Shown here: positions 45,294 to 58,328 of the stretch, one piece after another
How the letters are laid out: each line of letters starts with the position of its first letter
Numbering within the stretch: position 1 is the first letter of the stretch
Assembly (NCBI RefSeq): GCF_030408715.1
Contig: NZ_CP047202.1
Span: 1,903,907-1,967,906 of the forward strand
Direction: 5' to 3'
Length of the DNA: 64,000 nt
From: Corynebacterium confusum
Lineage (GTDB): Bacteria > Actinomycetota > Actinomycetes > Mycobacteriales > Mycobacteriaceae
Position numbers and translations under genes: made by a program
The notes under the pieces: model-generated
The model's database searches: none
Seen by the model: only the letters and a program-made list of their open reading frames with translations
Told to the model about the DNA's origin: nothing

Positions 45294-46595
45294 TTAGGCC
45301 GACTGCTCCTCGGCGTCGGCGTAGATGAACTCCGGGCCGTCCTCGCCGCGGACGACGTCTGCGGTAATGCGCACCCCGGTGATGTCCTCGCGGTCCGGGA
45401 TGTCGTACATGATGGGCACCAGCAGCTCCTCCATGATGGCGCGCAGGCCGCGGGCGCCGGTCTTGCGCTCCAGCGCCAGGTTGGCGATCTCCTCGAGCGC
45501 GCCGGTATCAAACTCCAGCTCCGCGCCGTCCATCACGAACAGGGCCTGGTACTGCTTGACCAGGGAGTTGCGCGGCTCGGTGAGCACCCGGATGAGCGAT
45601 TCCTGATCCAGGTTGTCCACCGTCGCCACGACGGGCAGGCGACCGATGAACTCCGGGATGAGGCCGAACTTGACTAGGTCCTCGGGGCGGACCTCCTCGA
45701 AGAGGTCGACGCGCTCCTGCTCCGACTGGGTCTCCAGCTTGGCACCGAAGCCCAGGCCCTTCTTGCCCACGCGCTCGGAGATAACCTTCTCCAGCCCGGC
45801 GAAGGCGCCGGCCACGATGAACAGGATATTGGAGGTGTCCAACTGGATGAATTCCTGGTTGGGGTGCTTGCGCCCGCCCTGCGGCGGGATGGCTGCGACG
45901 GTGCCCTCCAGGATTTTCAGCAGGGCCTGCTGCACGCCCTCGCCCGAGACGTCCCGGGTGATAGACGGGTTGTCCGACTTGCGGGAGATCTTGTCGATCT
46001 CGTCGACGTAGATGATGCCGCGCTGGGCCTTTTCCACGTCGAAATCCGCCGCCTGGAGCAGCTTCAGCAGGATGTTTTCCACGTCCTCGCCCACGTAGCC
46101 GGCCTCCGTCAGGGAGGTCGCGTCCGCGATGGCAAACGGCACGTCCAGCATGCGCGCCAGGGTCTGGGCCAGGTAGGTCTTACCGGAGCCGGTCGGGCCC
46201 AGCATCAGGATGTTGGACTTGGCGATTTCGACCGCGTCTTCCGGTTCCTTCTTGGCCCGCTTCCCGCCGCGCGCGGCGGCAGCTTCCTCTGCCTTGATGC
46301 GCTTGTAGTGGTTGTAGACCGCCACGGACAGCACCCGCTTAGCCTGGTCCTGGCCGATGACGTAGTTATCCAAGAAGGCCGAAATTTCCGAGGGCCGGGG
46401 CAGCCGAACTTCTTCCTTTTCGGCCTGCTCGGCCTGGGCCGCCCCCAGCTCTTCCTCAATAATTTCGTTGCACAGCTCAATGCACTCATCGCAGATGTAC
46501 ACACCGCCGCCGGCGATGAGTTTTTTAACCTGCTTCTGGCTCTTGCCGCAGAAGGAACACTTGAGCAGATCCGCGCTTTCTTGCATACGTGCCAT
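45294..46595 (-). CDS. clpX: ATP-dependent Clp protease ATP-binding subunit ClpX
   Basis: This 433-residue AAA+ unfoldase has an N-terminal zinc-binding domain (CSFCGKSQ and CDECIELC), Walker [13 protein letters not shown], Walker [11 protein letters not shown], the pore loop GYVGED, and the C-terminal AAA lid. It feeds tagged proteins to ClpP. The N-terminal [17 protein letters not shown] is standard. clpP2 and clpP1 lie 1.9 kb upstream on the same strand, separated by a POT transporter gene. Confidence 0.98.
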   Translation of the reverse strand: MARMQESADLLKCSFCGKSQKQVKKLIAGGGVYICDECIELCNEIIEEELGAAQAEQAEKEEVRLPRPSEISAFLDNYVIGQDQAKRVLSVAVYNHYKRIKAEEAAAARGGKRAKKEPEDAVEIAKSNILMLGPTGSGKTYLAQTLARMLDVPFAIADATSLTEAGYVGEDVENILLKLLQAADFDVEKAQRGIIYVDEIDKISRKSDNPSITRDVSGEGVQQALLKILEGTVAAIPPQGGRKHPNQEFIQLDTSNILFIVAGAFAGLEKVISERVGKKGLGFGAKLETQSEQERVDLFEEVRPEDLVKFGLIPEFIGRLPVVATVDNLDQESLIRVLTEPRNSLVKQYQALFVMDGAELEFDTGALEEIANLALERKTGARGLRAIMEELLVPIMYDIPDREDITGVRITADVVRGEDGPEFIYADAEEQSA

Positions 46596-46674
46596 TAAAC
46601 CCTCTCAACACATAGGGCACAATTTCCTTTATCCCAGCAACCGTACCACGCCCACCCGACGCAACCGGCACGCC

Positions 46675-48213
46675 TTAGCGGAAGGTAGCGAACTTGCTTA
46701 CGACCCACTTGGCGAGCGCCAACAAGACCACGCCCAAAGCAATGGAAACGATGCCCAGAGTGATGAAGAAGGTGTTTTCCGCGCCAGCGTCGTCCGGGTT
46801 GTAGAAACCGGCCAGCGTGCCCGCCAGGGAGGTGCCCATGGCCACGGCCATCATCCACACCGCCATCATGCGCGAGGGGAAGGCTTGCGGGGCGACCTTG
46901 GTCGCCAGCGAGTTGCCCACCGGCGACAGCAGCAGCTCGCCCATGGTGAATAGGAAGAGGATCCAGATGATGGCAAACATCGGGGTGGAGTTCGGGCCGC
47001 CGCCGCTAAACGGCAGGAAGAAAAACAGCGAGACGCCGATGATCACGTTGGCGATACCGAACTTGGTCGGCGTCGACCACTGGCGGTCGCCCAGCTTAGT
47101 CCAGATGAAGGCGAAGACGCTGGAGAAGATGACAATGAAGATCGGATTGATGAGCTGGACCATCGACGGCGGGATCTCGATGCCGAAGATGTGGCGGTCC
47201 AGGCGCATATCGGAGTAAATGGTCAGCACGGTGAACTGCTGCTGGAAGATGCCGAAGAAGAGCACGCCGGAGACGAACATCGGGATGAAGCCGAGCAGGC
47301 GGCCGCGTTCCTGCGGGGTGGTCAGGCGGGAGCGGTACATCTGCAGCCACAGCGTGACCGCGGCGAGGAAGGCCACGACCGTGACGATGTTGGACAGCCA
47401 CTCCAGCTTGACCACGCCGGAGGCGATAAGCCACACGCACACGACAACGATGACGGTGAGGACGCCCAGGGCCGCCAGCAGCTGCTGGCGCGAGACCGGG
47501 TTCGGGACCTCGTGGCCGGCTTCCTTGATGGTGCTGCCGCGCATGAGGGTGTACTGGACCAGGCCGAAGAACATGCCCACGGCGGCGATGCCGAAGCCCC
47601 AGTGGAAGCCCTGCCAGCCCCACAGCAGCGTGGTAATCAGCGGCCCGAAGAGCGCGCCGATATTAACGCCCATATAGAAGATGGAGAACCCGCCGTCGCG
47701 GCGGGGATCATCGCGCGAATAGAGCGCGCCCAGCACGACCTGGGCCGTGGTCTTCACGCCGCCGGAGCCCACGGCGATAAGCACCAGGCCGATGGCCAGG
47801 CCCGTCACCGCGGGGATGAAGGCCAAGGCCAGGTGGCCCAGCATGACCATGATGGCCGAGTAGTACAGGGTGCGCTCCGCGCCGAGGACGCGGTCGGCTA
47901 CCAGGGAGGCGAGCAAGCAGGCCATGTAGACCAAGCCGCCGTAGGCGCCGACGATGGAGGTCGCCGCCGCCTTGGGGATCTCCAGGCCGCCCTCGGACAC
48001 GGAGTAGTACATGTACAGCAGGACCAGCGCCTGCATGCCGTAGAAGCTGAAACGCTCCCACATCTCCACGCCGAAGAGGTTGGCCAATCCCCACGGGTGG
48101 CCGAAGAACTGGCGTTCTGATTCTTGTGGTTTACCGACGGCTGAGGCGCCGCCGGCACCGCGCGCGTCGCCCGATGAGTCTGACGCTGAGTGAGCATTTG
48201 TGATTCGTGACAT
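46675..48213 (-). CDS. POT-family proton-coupled di/tripeptide transporter
   Basis: This 512-residue membrane protein has the POT signature EMWERFSFYG in the first helix (GLANLFGVEMWERFSFYGMQALVLLYMYY) and about 13-14 hydrophobic segments. POT carriers import di- and tripeptides with protons. The start is ATG 48213 (MSRITNAHSAS); the region upstream is not conserved. It sits between clpP2 and clpX on the same strand, with a clpP2 terminator upstream, so it is probably transcribed on its own. Confidence 0.92.
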   Translation of the reverse strand: MSRITNAHSASDSSGDARGAGGASAVGKPQESERQFFGHPWGLANLFGVEMWERFSFYGMQALVLLYMYYSVSEGGLEIPKAAATSIVGAYGGLVYMACLLASLVADRVLGAERTLYYSAIMVMLGHLALAFIPAVTGLAIGLVLIAVGSGGVKTTAQVVLGALYSRDDPRRDGGFSIFYMGVNIGALFGPLITTLLWGWQGFHWGFGIAAVGMFFGLVQYTLMRGSTIKEAGHEVPNPVSRQQLLAALGVLTVIVVVCVWLIASGVVKLEWLSNIVTVVAFLAAVTLWLQMYRSRLTTPQERGRLLGFIPMFVSGVLFFGIFQQQFTVLTIYSDMRLDRHIFGIEIPPSMVQLINPIFIVIFSSVFAFIWTKLGDRQWSTPTKFGIANVIIGVSLFFFLPFSGGGPNSTPMFAIIWILFLFTMGELLLSPVGNSLATKVAPQAFPSRMMAVWMMAVAMGTSLAGTLAGFYNPDDAGAENTFFITLGIVSIALGVVLLALAKWVVSKFATFR

Positions 48214-48426
48214 AGAAATATATAGCCACTTTCCACGCCACAACGCAATTAATATGGGATCTGCCACCCCCGTTTTTCGGTGGGCTACCTCGCCCTTCCC
48301 GCCCGGTGGGACGGGTCAGGCCTGCCGGCGATGCCCGTGCTGAACAGGGCCGTTCCCGGCCACTGATAGTTTTCGCTTGCGCAATCTCCCGCCCCGCGCG
48401 CCGGCTTCCCCGTGCCACCCGATGCG

Positions 48427-48466
48427 AAAGGCCCGCGGCCGGGCGCTATGCCGACGGCGGGCCTTA
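48427..48466 (-). terminator. Terminator of the clpP1-clpP2 operon
   Basis: On the minus strand AAGGCCCGC pairs with GCGGGCCTT across a 20-base interior that can fold further, followed by TTCGC. It lies 26 bases after the clpP2 stop. Confidence 0.65.
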
Positions 48467-48491
48467 AGTCCCACAAGGGCTACCCCTGAAT

Positions 48492-49115
48492 TTAGGAGTT
48501 CAGCTTGCGGTATTCAAAGACCTGGTCGATGATGCCGTATTCCTTGGCCTCTTCGGCGGTCAGGATCTTGTCGCGGTCGGTGTCGATGCGCACCTGCTCG
48601 GCCGTGCGGCCGGTGTGCTCGGCGAGGGTGTCCTCCATCAGCTTGCGCATGCGCTCGATCTCAGCGGCCTGGATCTCCAGGTCGGAGACCTGGCCCTGGG
48701 TGCCTTGGGTGGCGGGCTGGTGGATGAGCACGCGGGCGTTCGGCAGCGCGGCGCGCTTGCCCGGAGCGCCGGCAGCCAGCAGGACCGCCGCGGCGGAGGC
48801 CGCCTGACCCAGGCAGACGGTCTGCACGTCGGGGCGCACGTAACGCATGGTGTCGTAAATAGCCATCAGCGCGGTGAAAGAACCGCCCGGAGAGTTGATG
48901 TACATGGTGATGTCGCGGTCCGGGTCCTGGGCCTCCAGGACCAGTAGCTGCGCCATGACATCGTTAGCGGAAGTGTCATCGACCTGGGTGCCCAGGAAGA
49001 TGATGCGCTCTTCGAAGAGCTTCGAGTACGGGTTGGTCTCCTTGGTCCCCTGCGCGGACTGCTCGATGAACGACGGCAGCACGTAGCGGGAAGAAGGCAT
49101 CTGCGATTGCGTCAT
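48492..49115 (-). CDS. clpP2: ATP-dependent Clp protease proteolytic subunit 2
   Basis: This 207-residue serine protease subunit has [23 protein letters not shown], the catalytic Ser in [13 protein letters not shown], the catalytic His in NARVLIHQP, and the Asp region later. It forms the mixed ClpP1P2 tetradecamer of actinobacteria that works with ClpX or ClpC1. It follows clpP1 by 52 bases. Confidence 0.96.
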   Translation of the reverse strand: MTQSQMPSSRYVLPSFIEQSAQGTKETNPYSKLFEERIIFLGTQVDDTSANDVMAQLLVLEAQDPDRDITMYINSPGGSFTALMAIYDTMRYVRPDVQTVCLGQAASAAAVLLAAGAPGKRAALPNARVLIHQPATQGTQGQVSDLEIQAAEIERMRKLMEDTLAEHTGRTAEQVRIDTDRDKILTAEEAKEYGIIDQVFEYRKLNS

Positions 49116-49167
49116 ATTAAAAATTCTCCTTGCTTCTGAGCTTTAGGTGGTGTGGTGCTACCTAGTT

Positions 49168-49776
49168 CTAGTTGCTGATGGGGCCGTTGACGGTCTCGAT
49201 GACGTGGTCGACGATGCCGTAGTCCTTCGCCTGCGCGGCGGTGAACCAGCGGTCGCGGTCCGAGTCCTTCGTAATCTGCTCGAAGGTCTGGCCGGTGTGC
49301 TCAGCGATCAGCTCAGCCATCTCGCGCTTGGTGGCGGCGAACTGCTCGGCCTGGATGGCGATATCCGCGGCGGTGCCGCCCACGCCGGCGGAGGGCTGGT
49401 GCATCATGATGCGGGCGTGCGGCAGGGCGAAGCGCTTGCCCTTGGTGCCGCCGGAGAGCAGGAACTGGCCCATGGAAGCGGCCAGGCCCATGCCGTAGGT
49501 GGCGACGTCGCACGGCGAGTACTTCATGGTGTCGTAAATGGCCATGCCGGCGGTCACCGAGCCACCCGGGGAGTTGATGTAGAGGGAAATATCGCGCGTC
49601 GGGTCCTCGGCGGACAACAGCAGGATCTGGGCGCAGAGCTTATTGGCAATCTCGTCATCAACCTGGGTGCCCAGGAAGATGATGCGCTCGCGCAGCAGGC
49701 GCTCGTAGACGCTGTCGCCCAGGTTCATACCCGGTGCCGGCGAGGTCATCTGAATACTGTCAGACATAGAATTCAT
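49168..49776 (-). CDS. clpP1: ATP-dependent Clp protease proteolytic subunit 1
   Basis: This 202-residue subunit has [25 protein letters not shown], catalytic Ser in [14 protein letters not shown] and catalytic His in [13 protein letters not shown]. It pairs with ClpP2. ATG 49776 gives the longest start (MNSMSDSIQ); internal starts at codons 4 and later are possible because the N-terminal propeptide is variable. A CGCTGACAGCG dyad 75 bases upstream looks like a ClgR operator, as in other corynebacterial clpP1P2 operons. Confidence 0.96.
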   Translation of the reverse strand: MNSMSDSIQMTSPAPGMNLGDSVYERLLRERIIFLGTQVDDEIANKLCAQILLLSAEDPTRDISLYINSPGGSVTAGMAIYDTMKYSPCDVATYGMGLAASMGQFLLSGGTKGKRFALPHARIMMHQPSAGVGGTAADIAIQAEQFAATKREMAELIAEHTGQTFEQITKDSDRDRWFTAAQAKDYGIVDHVIETVNGPISN

Positions 49777-49850
49777 AATCTCCTTGGTGACGGATCTTTG
49801 TCTTAATACGACCCACGATACTGCCTTTCCCGCCTCCCGTGGGACGTGTT

Positions 49851-49861
49851 CGCTGTCAGCG
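49851..49861 (-). promoter_or_regulatory. ClgR-like operator upstream of clpP1P2
   Basis: The minus strand reads CGCTGACAGCG followed by AAC, a palindrome with arms CGCT/AGCG and spacer GAC. It matches the core CGCYNANRGCGWWS that I recall for ClgR, the activator of clpP1P2 and clpC in corynebacteria. It is 75 bases before the clpP1 start. Confidence 0.6.
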
Positions 49862-49882
49862 TTGCAGCCGCCGCAGACAGAC

Positions 49883-49907
49883 GAAAAGCCCAGCCGAAGC
49901 TGGGCTA
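49883..49907 (-). terminator. Terminator of tig
   Basis: On the minus strand AGCCCAGC-TTCG-GCTGGGCT (an 8-bp stem with a UUCG tetraloop) is followed by TTTCG, 42 bases after the tig stop. A second GC hairpin (CCCACCGC/GCGGTGGG) precedes it. Confidence 0.85.
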
Positions 49908-49948
49908 GGCGGTCCCACCGCGCCCGCTAGGGGCGGTGGGCCAAGGCC

Positions 49949-51304
49949 TTACTCGGAGTCGGTTGCCTCGTCCTCGTCTTCGTCGATCTCGCCGAAGTAC
50001 TGGTCGACGTCGACCTTGTTGCCGTCCTCGTCCTTGACCTCCACGCGGCAGATAGCGGCGGCCAGGGCCTTGCCACGGCGGACGTCAGCGAACAGGTTGC
50101 CGATCTGGCCGTTGGACTGCAGCTGCTGGACGAACTGGTTCGGGTCCATGCCGTAGGACTGCGCGGTGAACAGGATGTGGTCGGTCAGCTCCTGCTGGGA
50201 GACCTCCGGCTCCTCCTGCTCGGCGACGGTGTCCAGGAACAGCTGGGTGCGCACGGACTCCTCGGCGGACTTGCGGGCGTCGGCGTCGAACTCCTCGCGG
50301 GTGGTGCCCTGCGCCTCGAGCAGCTGTGCCAGCGCCTTCTCGTCGTGAGCCAGCTGGCCCAGGACCTGGTGCAGCTGGGCGTGTGCCTGCTCTTCCACGA
50401 TGGACTCCGGCAGCTCGAAGGAGACCTTGTCCAGGGCGGCCTTCAGGACCTCGTCGCGGATGTTGCCGGCCTGCTGGGCCTTGTTCTGCTCCTCGACCTG
50501 GGACTTGGTGGCCTCGCGCAGCTCGTCGATGGTGTCGAACTCACTGGCCAGCTGGGCGAACTCGTCGTCCAGGGCCGGCAGCTTGCGCTCCTTGGTCTGC
50601 TGGACGTGGACCTTGATGGTGGCCTCTTCGCCCTTGTGCTCGCCGGACTCCAGCTTGGCGGTGAACTCGGCGTCCTCGTCGGTCTTCAGGCCACGCAGGG
50701 CGGTGTCCAGCCCCTTGATGAGGTCGTCGTCGCCGATGCGGTAGTTCAGTCCCTCGGTGGAAGCCTCGTCGATCTTCTTGCCGTCGATCTCAGCGGTCAG
50801 GTCGATGACGGCGATGTCGCCGGTCTTCATCTTGCGCTTGGTGTCCTTGAGCTCACCGAAGCGCTCCTGCAGGTTCTCCAGCTCCTTGTCCACGTCGGCG
50901 TCCTCGACGGTGAGGGCCGGGACGGTGACGGACAGCTCAGAGAAGTCCGGAACCTCGATCTCCGGGCGAACGTCGACCTCGGCGGTGAACTCCACGAAGT
51001 CCTTGTCTTCGATCTTGGAGATATCCACGTCCGGCTGGCCGATGACCTTCAGGTCGTTTTCGGTGACGGCCTGCTCGTAGCGAGACGGCAGCATGTCGTT
51101 GACGACCTGCTCGAGGATCGGGCCACGGCCGAAGCGGGCATCGATAAGCTGGCGCGGCGCCTTACCCTTGCGGAAGCCCGGGATGGCAACCTGCTGGGCG
51201 ATTGCGGCATAGGCCTGATCAATCTCTTTATCCAGCTCTGCAAACGGGACGTTGACGGTGAGCTTAACGCGGGTGTCGCTCAGCTTGTCGACGGTAGTCT
51301 TCAC
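49949..51304 (-). CDS. tig: Trigger factor
   Basis: This 451-residue chaperone/PPIase has the ribosome-binding signature [17 protein letters not shown] at residues about 45-61, a PPIase domain with [14 protein letters not shown], and a long helical C-terminal domain. It binds nascent chains at the exit tunnel through L23. The C-terminal 40 residues are acidic ([10 protein letters not shown]). Gene order tig-clpP1-clpP2 is conserved. Confidence 0.97.
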   Translation of the reverse strand: MKTTVDKLSDTRVKLTVNVPFAELDKEIDQAYAAIAQQVAIPGFRKGKAPRQLIDARFGRGPILEQVVNDMLPSRYEQAVTENDLKVIGQPDVDISKIEDKDFVEFTAEVDVRPEIEVPDFSELSVTVPALTVEDADVDKELENLQERFGELKDTKRKMKTGDIAVIDLTAEIDGKKIDEASTEGLNYRIGDDDLIKGLDTALRGLKTDEDAEFTAKLESGEHKGEEATIKVHVQQTKERKLPALDDEFAQLASEFDTIDELREATKSQVEEQNKAQQAGNIRDEVLKAALDKVSFELPESIVEEQAHAQLHQVLGQLAHDEKALAQLLEAQGTTREEFDADARKSAEESVRTQLFLDTVAEQEEPEVSQQELTDHILFTAQSYGMDPNQFVQQLQSNGQIGNLFADVRRGKALAAAICRVEVKDEDGNKVDVDQYFGEIDEDEDEATDSE

Positions 51305-51353
51305 GAGTAACTCTCCTGGCTCTCAATTGGTAGAAGGATTTCTGGTACAGAGT

Positions 51354-51404
51354 ATAAACAAGGGGCCCGGCAGCACCTCGCATGAGGGTGGCTGACAGGC
51401 CCCT
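51354..51404 (-). terminator. Terminator of tRNA-Pro
   Basis: On the minus strand GGGGCC at the start pairs with GGCCCC near the end, with CACC/GGTG inside, then TTGTTT. It lies six bases after the tRNA. Confidence 0.7.
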
Positions 51405-51409
51405 ATACG

Positions 51410-51483
51410 TCGGGGCGACAGGATTTGAACCTGCGACCCCCTGCTCCCAAAGCAGGTGCGCTACCAAGCTGCGCCACGCCCCG
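51410..51483 (-). tRNA. tRNA-Pro (anticodon TGG)
   Basis: On the minus strand CGGGGCG and CGCCCCG form a 7-bp acceptor stem with discriminator A; CCTGC-TTTGGGA-GCAGG is the anticodon arm with anticodon TGG, and GCAGGTTCAAATCCTGT is the T arm. CCA is not encoded. Confidence 0.95.
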
Positions 51484-51625
51484 TATAGCTTGCCCTGCCA
51501 ACGCGGAAACCCCGCGCCGGCGTTGCTCGCCTTAGCTTACCGATGCCGCCGCGCTATGCCCAACTCCGGGTCCCGGTTGGCCCGGTTTCCGCAGGCTCCG
51601 GGTGTGCGGCGTCGCCGTCTAGCCG

Positions 51626-53096
<1,471 letters not shown>

Positions 53097-53140
53097 ACTC
53101 CCCTTTCCCAGCCCCCGGGCTCATTTTTCGGGCCCGCGCG

Positions 53141-53196
53141 AAAAACGCCGGAGACCAGGCTACTGGAGTTTTCCAGTGCGCTGCGTCTTCGGCGTT
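53141..53196 (-). terminator. Terminator of tRNA-Gly
   Basis: On the minus strand AACGCCG pairs with CGGCGTT and encloses a second stem ACTGGA/TCCAGT; TTTTTC follows. It lies directly after the tRNA. Confidence 0.75.
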
Positions 53197-53199
53197 GCG

Positions 53200-53274
53200 T
53201 GGAGGGAATGACGGGAATCGAACCCGCGTCTTCAGCTTGGAAGGCTGAGGTATTAGCCACTATACGACATTCCC
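53200..53274 (-). tRNA. tRNA-Gly (anticodon TCC), CCA encoded
   Basis: On the minus strand GGGAATG pairs with CATTCCC (acceptor); TCAGC-CTTCCAA-GCTGA is the anticodon arm with anticodon TCC; CGGGTTCGATTCCCG is the T arm. The discriminator is T and CCA is encoded. Confidence 0.95.
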
Positions 53275-53499
53275 ACTGCCCCTTTTAAAGGCGTGGGAAC
53301 AATGATAGCGCATGGTTTGGGCCGCGCCCAAAACCGCCCGGGCGGGCCGTGGAGGCTCACCAGACGTGCCCCATAAGCTAAACGGGAGGGAACTTTTCCG
53401 GATAGGCTGGCGTTTAACCTAGTAAGTACCCAGAGAACGTACCCCGCGCCGGGGCCTCGGCCCGCCGGGTGCGAGGAGACAACCTTCGATTATCGGGGA

Positions 53500-54327
53500 G
53501 TGAACTTTTTAGACATGGATTTGCTCATCCTTCTTATCGTGGTCGGCGGCGGCGTGGCTTGGTGGGCCAGCAGCAACAACAAGAAAAAGACCGAGCAGCG
53601 CCAGCAGCAGCAATTAGAAGACGCCCAGGCTGAGGCGCGCCGCTGGATTGAGCGCTTGGGTGGCCAGGTGATGAGCCTGTCCGGCACCGACAAGGCCTCC
53701 CAGCAGGCGATGGCGGATGCCTCGGAGCGCTTCACTGCGGCCAATTCAGCCATCTCCCGGGCCAACACCACCAAGCAGGCGCAGCTGGCCCGCGAGTCCG
53801 CGCTCGAGGGCCTGCACTACGTCAACGCGGCGCGCGAGATCATGGGCATGGATCCGGGCCCGGAGCTGCCCCCGCTGGAAGGCCAGCGCAAGGCCGGCAA
53901 GGTCACCGAGCGCCGTACGGTCGACGCCGGCGGCCAGGAGATCACCGCCTCCCCGTACGCCTCCGACGAGACCCCGAACTACTACCCCGGCGGCACGGTG
54001 GCCGGCCGCCCGGTTCCGGCCGGCTGGTACTCCCGCCCGTGGTGGGCCGACGCCATGGCTACCGGCGTGTGGATGATGGGGTATTCCATGATGTTTAACG
54101 CCATGTTCGCGGGCATGGCCGGTGTCGGCTACTCCGGCGAGGAGGCCGCCGCGGGCGACTTCAGCGACGGCGGTGACATGGGAGATGCCGGCGATGCCGG
54201 CGATATGGGCGACGGCGGCGACATGGGGGATGCTGGCGATATGGGCGGCGACGGCGATGGCCTGTTCGACGGGGGCATCTTCGACGGCGGCCTGCTCGGC
54301 GGCGACGGCTTCGACTTCGACTTCTAA
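53500..54327 (+). CDS. Membrane-anchored protein with coiled region and Asp/Gly-rich tail (DUF1542-like)
   Basis: This 275-residue protein has one N-terminal membrane helix (LLILLIVVGGGVAWW), a basic Lys patch, a helical Gln/Ala/Glu-rich region (residues about 35-120) with DUF1542-like style, a short domain with Tyr/Trp (GRPVPAGWYSRPWWADAMATGVWMMGYSMM), and a tail of repeated GD(M/A)GD units ending in DFDF. The tail is highly acidic and low in complexity, so it could bind cations or be flexible. The GTG at 53500 sits beside GGGGAG; the ATG at 53515 is a second start. A bidirectional terminator follows. Function is unknown. Confidence 0.8.
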   Translation: MNFLDMDLLILLIVVGGGVAWWASSNNKKKTEQRQQQQLEDAQAEARRWIERLGGQVMSLSGTDKASQQAMADASERFTAANSAISRANTTKQAQLARESALEGLHYVNAAREIMGMDPGPELPPLEGQRKAGKVTERRTVDAGGQEITASPYASDETPNYYPGGTVAGRPVPAGWYSRPWWADAMATGVWMMGYSMMFNAMFAGMAGVGYSGEEAAAGDFSDGGDMGDAGDAGDMGDGGDMGDAGDMGGDGDGLFDGGIFDGGLLGGDGFDFDF

Positions 54328-54343
54328 GCCGAAGCGTCCGCAC

Positions 54344-54392
54344 AAAGGCGCCGGGGAGAAGCACTTGTAGTGGTGCTCTCCCCGGCGCCTTT
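54344..54392. terminator. Bidirectional terminator between the DUF1542-like gene and rpiB
   Basis: AAAGGCGCCGGGGAGA pairs with TCTCCCCGGCGCCTTT, with AGCAC/GTGCT continuing the stem. The A/T ends serve both convergent genes. Confidence 0.9.
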
Positions 54393-54422
54393 CGTCTGAC
54401 TAGAGGAGCCTAGCTAGCTGGC

Positions 54423-54896
54423 TTAGGCCTCCGGTATCTCCGGGGCGATCCCGGTGCGCTCGTAGTCGGCCAGGATGTCGATCCGGCGCTGGTGGCGCTC
54501 CGCGCCCGACCACTCCTGATCCAGGAAGGCGTCCACGATGTCTAGGGCCTGCTCCGGGGTGTGCATGCGGCCGCCGATGCCGATGAGCTGGGCGTTGTTG
54601 TGCTCACGGGCCAGGCGCGCGGTCTCTTCCGACCACGCCAGGGCGCAGCGCGCGCCCTCGACCTTGTTGGCTGCGATCTGCTCGCCGTTGCCGGAACCGC
54701 CCAGCACAATCCCCAAGGAACCCGGGTCGTTGACCGTCCGCTGGGCCGCCTCAATGCAAAACGCCGGGTAGTCATCCTCCGGGTCGAAGGTGTGGGCGCC
54801 GCAGTCGATGACCTCGTGGCCGGCGTCGGACAAGTGCTGTGCAATCAGGTTTTTGGTTTCAAAACCTGCGTGATCTGCTCCTAGGTATACGCGCAT
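54423..54896 (-). CDS. rpiB: Ribose-5-phosphate isomerase B
   Basis: This 157-residue protein starts MRVYLGADHAGFETKN and has IVLGGSGNGEQIAANKVEGARCAL, the LacAB/RpiB pattern (Ser/Gly-rich anion loop and, as in mycobacterial RpiB, no catalytic Cys in that loop). It interconverts ribose-5-phosphate and ribulose-5-phosphate in the cytoplasm. The order rpiB, DsbA-like, pepN matches mycobacteria (Rv2465c-Rv2467). Confidence 0.95.
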   Translation of the reverse strand: MRVYLGADHAGFETKNLIAQHLSDAGHEVIDCGAHTFDPEDDYPAFCIEAAQRTVNDPGSLGIVLGGSGNGEQIAANKVEGARCALAWSEETARLAREHNNAQLIGIGGRMHTPEQALDIVDAFLDQEWSGAERHQRRIDILADYERTGIAPEIPEA

Positions 54897-54918
54897 AATC
54901 TTTATCCTACCGCCGGGC

Positions 54919-55536
54919 CTACTCGGCCGCCGGCATCTCGGTGCGGGTGCGCTTGAGTTCGAAGAAATAGGGGAACTCCGCGAGCTTCACGGCGGCATCG
55001 AAAAGCTCGCCGGCCTCCTCCCCGCGCGGGATGCGGGTGATGACTGGACCAAAGAAGGCGGTCTCGCCCAGCTTGACCACCGGGGTGCCCACGTCCTCGC
55101 CCACCGAGTCGATGCCCTCCTGGTGGAAGCGCTTCAGCTCCGCGTCGGCGTCGGTGGTGTTGGCTACCTCGGCGTAGGCCGCGTCCAGCCCGGCCTGATC
55201 GAGGGCCTGGGCGATTACCTCGTCGTAGGCGCCGTAGCCCTTCTTGCCGGCGTTGCCGTCGACGTGGACCAGCGTGCCCATCGCGGTGTAGAGCTCGTCG
55301 ACCTTGGCGGGCTCCTGGGTGGCCACGCGGGCGAAGACGCGGGCCGGGCCCCAGTTAGCCTCCATGGCTTCCATGTACGCCGGGTCCAGGTCGCGGCCCT
55401 CGTTGAGCACGGACAGGGACATCGGCACGAAGGTGACCTCGATGTCGCGGACCTTCTCGGCCTCCTTGATCCACCGGGAGGTGGCCCAAGCGAACGGGCA
55501 CGAGACGTCGAACCAGAACTTCACCTGCTGAGTCAT
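54919..55536 (-). CDS. DsbA-family thioredoxin-fold protein (Rv2466c-like) with CPFA active site
   Basis: This 205-residue protein has a thioredoxin-fold active site at residues 13-16 in FDVSCPFAWATSRW: Cys-Pro-Phe-Ala. The mycobacterial orthologue in the same gene order (Rv2466c) has, as I recall, a CPWC dithiol and works with mycothiol/mycoredoxin. Here the resolving Cys is Ala, so the protein could only act by a monothiol route. The cis-Pro loop reads DVGTPVVKLG. There is no signal peptide, so it is cytoplasmic. It lies 22 bases upstream of rpiB on the same strand. Confidence 0.88.
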   Translation of the reverse strand: MTQQVKFWFDVSCPFAWATSRWIKEAEKVRDIEVTFVPMSLSVLNEGRDLDPAYMEAMEANWGPARVFARVATQEPAKVDELYTAMGTLVHVDGNAGKKGYGAYDEVIAQALDQAGLDAAYAEVANTTDADAELKRFHQEGIDSVGEDVGTPVVKLGETAFFGPVITRIPRGEEAGELFDAAVKLAEFPYFFELKRTRTEMPAAE

Positions 55537-55660
55537 GATCGTTTTTCTCCTAATTTCTAGAGGCTGTTGTAGTGGTTATGGGGATTCCGCGCGCCCCAGC
55601 CTAGGCGACGGCTAGGCTGGACCGTAGCCTAAAATTCACCGCCTAGGAGGTAAAACAGCT

Positions 55661-58168
<2,508 letters not shown>

Positions 58169-58218
58169 CAGTATGGGCGTTACGCTGGGATTTTAGCAGA
58201 TTTGGTCCCAAAACTACT

Positions 58219-58255
58219 AAGCGGCGAGCTGTGATTATTAGCTCGCCGCTTTCAT
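58219..58255 (+). terminator. Terminator of pepN
   Basis: AAGCGGCGAGCT at 58219-58230 pairs with AGCTCGCCGCTT at 58240-58251, a 12-bp stem with a 9-base loop, followed by TCATTATG. Confidence 0.8.
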
Positions 58256-58328
58256 TATGTCCGATTGTGTCCGCTTCGATAATATTTTTACTGTCCCCCT
58301 TGTTTGTTATTAGTGGAAAGGCACTTAG

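Noticed and set aside
51264..51467. Small open frame over tRNA-Pro
   Set aside because: It is translation of the tRNA and its terminator; such frames are a known artefact.
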